A stretch of 64,000 bases of DNA from positions 9,811,349 through 9,875,348 of the forward strand of contig CM038918.1 in assembly GCA_021904315.1 (NCBI GenBank). The letters run 5' to 3'. Positions 60,778 through 64,000 of this stretch are shown here, one piece after another (position 1 is the first letter of the stretch; the number at the start of each line of letters is the position of its first letter). Source of the DNA: Sphagnum magellanicum. Lineage: Eukaryota; Streptophyta; Sphagnopsida; Sphagnales; Sphagnaceae. The position numbers were made by a program, and so were the translations under genes. The notes below the pieces were generated by a model. That model searched no databases, was not told the DNA's origin, and worked only from the letters and a program-made list of their open reading frames with translations.

Positions 60778-63049
60778 TTGGTATTTGGATATGCCCAAAG
60801 GCATAATCCCATATGAAGAGACATCTCTTCATGAAGAATGTGTTGTTAAACAAGCCATAAGTGATGCTGGCAGTGCTTCAATTGAAATTTCTCCCCATGA
60901 TGATTTGGAGCAAGCAGAACAAATTGCTTCACAAGCAACTTTTGTTATGGCTCAAGCCATTCCTTCATCATTGGTTAGGCCTAAAGGACATAAAAGAAAA
61001 AGACAAAAAAGGAAAAAGGTGGATACAAATGTGGGTGACTATTCTATTGGTGCCCATGGAAGTTCTATGCAAACAAGGGTTCCTATCCAAATGATGGTTC
61101 CAACTACAAGTGTTCCCAACCAAGTGGGTGCCACCCATATGATGCGATACCCTTTGTTTTTGCAATTTTGGGAATTATCAAATGAAGATTGTCCCATGTA
61201 ATCTATGACGTTATTGAGGCTCCCAAGTCCCCACACATGGCCTCAAAGATTTGATGGACTTCTTCAAGAATGTAAGGAAAAAAATAACATAGTTTCAAGG
61301 GAAAATTTTGATTACAATTTCCTTGTACACATTTGTCATATCCTAACACATTTTCTTGTTTCATTTGTTTGCCTATGCAGTTGCCAAGATCATGGTTTAG
61401 TGTTGTGGATGGTGTTTCTATACAATTATTTGTGGACTTGATTATTGTTGATTATCCAATAAGGATGCCAATCGATGGCTGCTTGGATGGCATGCAAATG
61501 CCACCTTGGAATGCATTTGACAAACATTATTTAGAATATGCATTTTCAATGGCCAATGACTTGTTGGATGACAATGGGTGTTTGGCTTTCTTGCAAAGTT
61601 TTGATGATGCATCTACCATGGAATTGTTTTCTTTTACAAGGGTAGTAAGGTTTCTATCCTTGCCAAAAAGTATACATGCATCAACAACATCCCTATGCAC
61701 ACTTAATCAGGAAAGGTATTATATGCTTGCACTTTCTTTGAATTCATTTTTTTGACTACATGTGTCAATAATATGGATGTATACTATGGAATTTCAAGTG
61801 GATTGATGTGGCCTATTTGTGTTTGACTTTGTTTTTTTTGTGCAAATGTCTTCACCAAGCTTGGGCGATCCTTCAAATTTCATGAGTCTAGACGACTAGT
61901 CAACCCACTTGGAAATCCTATTAAGTTGGATGTAATTTACATTCACATTCCAGATGATCATCTACCCGTGAAGCCTACACATAAAGCTTGGAGGGGTGCA
62001 CAAGATCGTAGTCTTGCATTCATGTAAGTGTTATTAGAGACATGTTCACCTCCTTGTTCAAGGATATTGGATTTCACCATTCGCACAAGTTTGTGTTTAA
62101 ATCTTCATGGTGAAAATCCTTTAAGGTGTACCACATGGGATGAAAAAGGTTTAGTCTTTACTACAATTTTTTTTTACCATATGTTTTGATCCCCATAAAA
62201 AATAATGAGTCAAAAGTTATTAAAATTTTCAAAAGGACTATATCTTAGACCATTACAATTTTGGATTCCGTCATTTTCATCCATAAACGTGTCTTTACAT
62301 GGTAAAAAAAGACTGGGTAAAAAAGACAGAAAAGGGTGACATTGTGACAAGATTTTGGTACATTTAAAGAATTTGGACCTTTTAAGTCAATTCAAGTGTC
62401 TTAATAATTTAATGTACATTCTTAACTTTTGGTTGCAAAAACTAAAAAAGTTAAAACATGCACCTTTTTGTGATGTAGGATCAACGTTCATTATTTCATG
62501 TGAATTAGGCTATCATGTGTTTGGTTTGGTAGGGGACAAAATTTTATATGCTACACATTTGTATGCATTGAAACAAAATGTGGGCACTATGGTGCGTTTT
62601 GTGGTTATTCCATCCATGAGCCTACCTCCTTCACACTCATTGGATCCACTTACTCCTAAGGTGGCATGCAAGTTTGGTTTGAACTTCAACAAGCCTTTTT
62701 AGTGCGTACGTCTTGTATTTGCAAAAAGAACCATGTTTTAGGATTTTCATTTCATTGTTGGAATATCCTTCAACATAAATATTGCTAACATATTGATTTC
62801 TTTGTTGATAGCGATTCAACCAATATGGGCTTGTGTGGACCATCTTGGATCTTACCCCCAAGTCCACCTTCCTGTTGTTTTTTTGCCTAAACAAGTGGAG
62901 CAAGAAGCCTTACGTTCCATTATAGAGGTTGCTAGTGAAGATGATGAAGAGTTCTTGGCATCTAGAGATAAAGATTTTAGATTTTGCATGGGTAAGTCCA
63001 TAGAAGCTATTGTTGATGATGAGGAAAAAAGTAGAATTTAATAGAAAGT

Positions 63050-64000
63050 GGTTGTGACAAAAAGAAAAATGAAAAATGAAAAAGCTTAAAAGATAATGAT
63101 TGTGACAAAAAGAAGAATGAGAAAGCTTGGTTGAAAAGCTCAACAATGATGGTGATGAATGACTTAATAAGACAAAATAAACAAAACAACCTAAACCTTA
63201 AACCTAAAGATTATCTAAAGTCAAAGGTGAATATTTGGGCTTTGCAAAACTAATAGTTCCTTAGTACCAAATCCATTAGGGGATCTTAAAGAACAATGGT
63301 TCATAGGTTCTGGATTTAAACTTTGATTTTCAACTTGCAAATGGGTTTAGGTTTACTTCTATTTATCCAAAATTGGAACCACCAGATCTTACCTGTAAAA
63401 CTAGATATCTAACCAACATTGGCATGTACCAAGGTTGGACAATGTTGATTTTTATTTTTTAAAAATTTGAGAACATTGGTTTTAGTTCTCACATGACATT
63501 TAAAAATCAAATTAATTTTCTTTAAAAAAGAGTTTCATAATAGAGAACTAATCAAGGTATGAACTTTTGGAAAAATAAAAATCAATTGATTTTTTAAGTG
63601 TTAGTTCTAACAAATTTGAAGGTCAATCAATTTTCAAAGGCAATTTTCACAAATTAGTTATCAAAAATTCAATTATTTTTAGTAAATATTTTAAAAATTA
63701 TTACAAATTTAATAAAAAATCCAAGCAATAACAAGAGAAGAGTCAAGTAACACAACAAAAGAAGCTAAGCAACAAATAAGAAAAAACAAACAATAACAAG
63801 AAAAATTCAAATAACACAACAAGAGGAACCAAACATGAATAACCAAAAAAAAAAAACCACAAAAAGAAGAATGGACTAGCCATAAGAAAAGTCAAGTAAT
63901 ATAACAAAAAAAACCAACCAACAAAAAAAAAAAAAAAAACCAACAACAAGAGAAATTGAACAACAACACAACAATAATAATCAACCGATAACAAAAAGAA
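63050..64000. other. AT-rich end, CAA/AAC-rich degenerate repeat
   Basis: No gene seen. From about 63,720 a loose repeat of about 66-80 bases (CAATAACAAGAGAAGAGTCA..AACACAACAA) recurs near 63,793, 63,875 and 63,943. This composition resembles that of about 50,450-51,100 on the far side of the MULE-like/ParB-methyltransferase region. Confidence 0.4.

Larger units (their letters stand above)
57012..63041 (+). pseudogene. Broken ParB-like + DNA methyltransferase fusion gene
   Basis: A first exon (57,012-57,077, 22 codons, MGRRKELKALSNEHKGQATW..) ends at a good donor (ACAAG|GTATGC). After an intron filled with a minisatellite, coding resumes at about 58,640. A ParB/sulfiredoxin-like segment (about 58,790-59,280) begins MEIPLCRMISMQVVKPTL and reaches FHVWDG then, one frame over, NHRLQAWYPYINEVH, the GxHR core of that fold. 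About 60,785-61,200 encodes MPKGIIPYEETSL and a basic nuclear-signal-like KGHKRKRQKRKK. About 61,330-61,710 reads VDLIIVDYPIRMPIDG..., like methyltransferase motif IV (DPPY position), with ANDLLDDNGCLAFLQSFDD. About 62,455-62,560 reads APFCDVGSTFIISCELGYHV, like the SAM motif DPFCGxGST. Motif IV before motif I is the beta-class order of N6-adenine/N4-cytosine DNA methyltransferases. Stops, frameshifts and a G-run make it dead as it stands. Confidence 0.6.

Noticed and set aside
57012-63041. Functional host methyltransferase gene
   Set aside because: Several in-frame stops, at least one frameshift at the GNHR motif, altered SAM-motif residues and a 23-base G-run make this copy non-functional as read.

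Overview
This window is nuclear DNA of a green plant. It holds spliced, GT-AG intron-rich genes of plant-conserved families (an RRP5 ribosome-biogenesis factor, a STOP1-type zinc-finger factor, a hydroxyproline-rich wall glycoprotein), AT-rich intergenic DNA, CT microsatellites in gene leaders, TTTAGGG-like motifs and several plant transposon types. A non-flowering land plant (bryophyte, lycophyte or fern) seems likeliest from the gene style, but the sequence alone does not settle this. All gene models are read by eye from open frames, splice signals and intron phase. Layout: (1) 1-16,667, + strand: an almost complete 40-exon RRP5/PDCD11 gene of about 2,033 residues, with one apparent 1-base frameshift in exon 7 and two GC-AG introns. 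(2) 16,668-28,000: intergenic DNA with a decayed Copia retrotransposon, MITE ends and several minisatellites. (3) 28,000-31,762, + strand: a gene for an extreme proline-rich protein with about 200 near-continuous prolines, nine 21-residue arabinogalactan-type repeats and a GPI-anchor-like tail. (4) 31,763-37,290: AT-rich DNA with a PIF/Harbinger-like MITE, a hairpin and a dispersed repeat that has an inverted copy 13 kb upstream. (5) 37,290-42,600, + strand: a spliced gene of no recognised family, probably nuclear. (6) 45,491-48,174, - strand: a STOP1 homologue of 684 residues whose intron carries a TIR element/hairpin. (7) 49,000-64,000: mobile DNA. A broken MULE-like transposase lies on the - strand (about 51,500-55,530). 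Divergent to it, a broken spliced gene on the + strand (57,012-63,041) encodes a ParB/sulfiredoxin-like segment (GNHR motif), a basic linker and a permuted DNA methyltransferase of beta-class order. That ParB-methyltransferase gene, possibly cargo of the MULE, is the most unusual item here. The three clear host genes (RRP5, the wall protein, STOP1) have unrelated jobs: rRNA processing, cell wall, and stress-responsive transcription. Nothing suggests that they act together.
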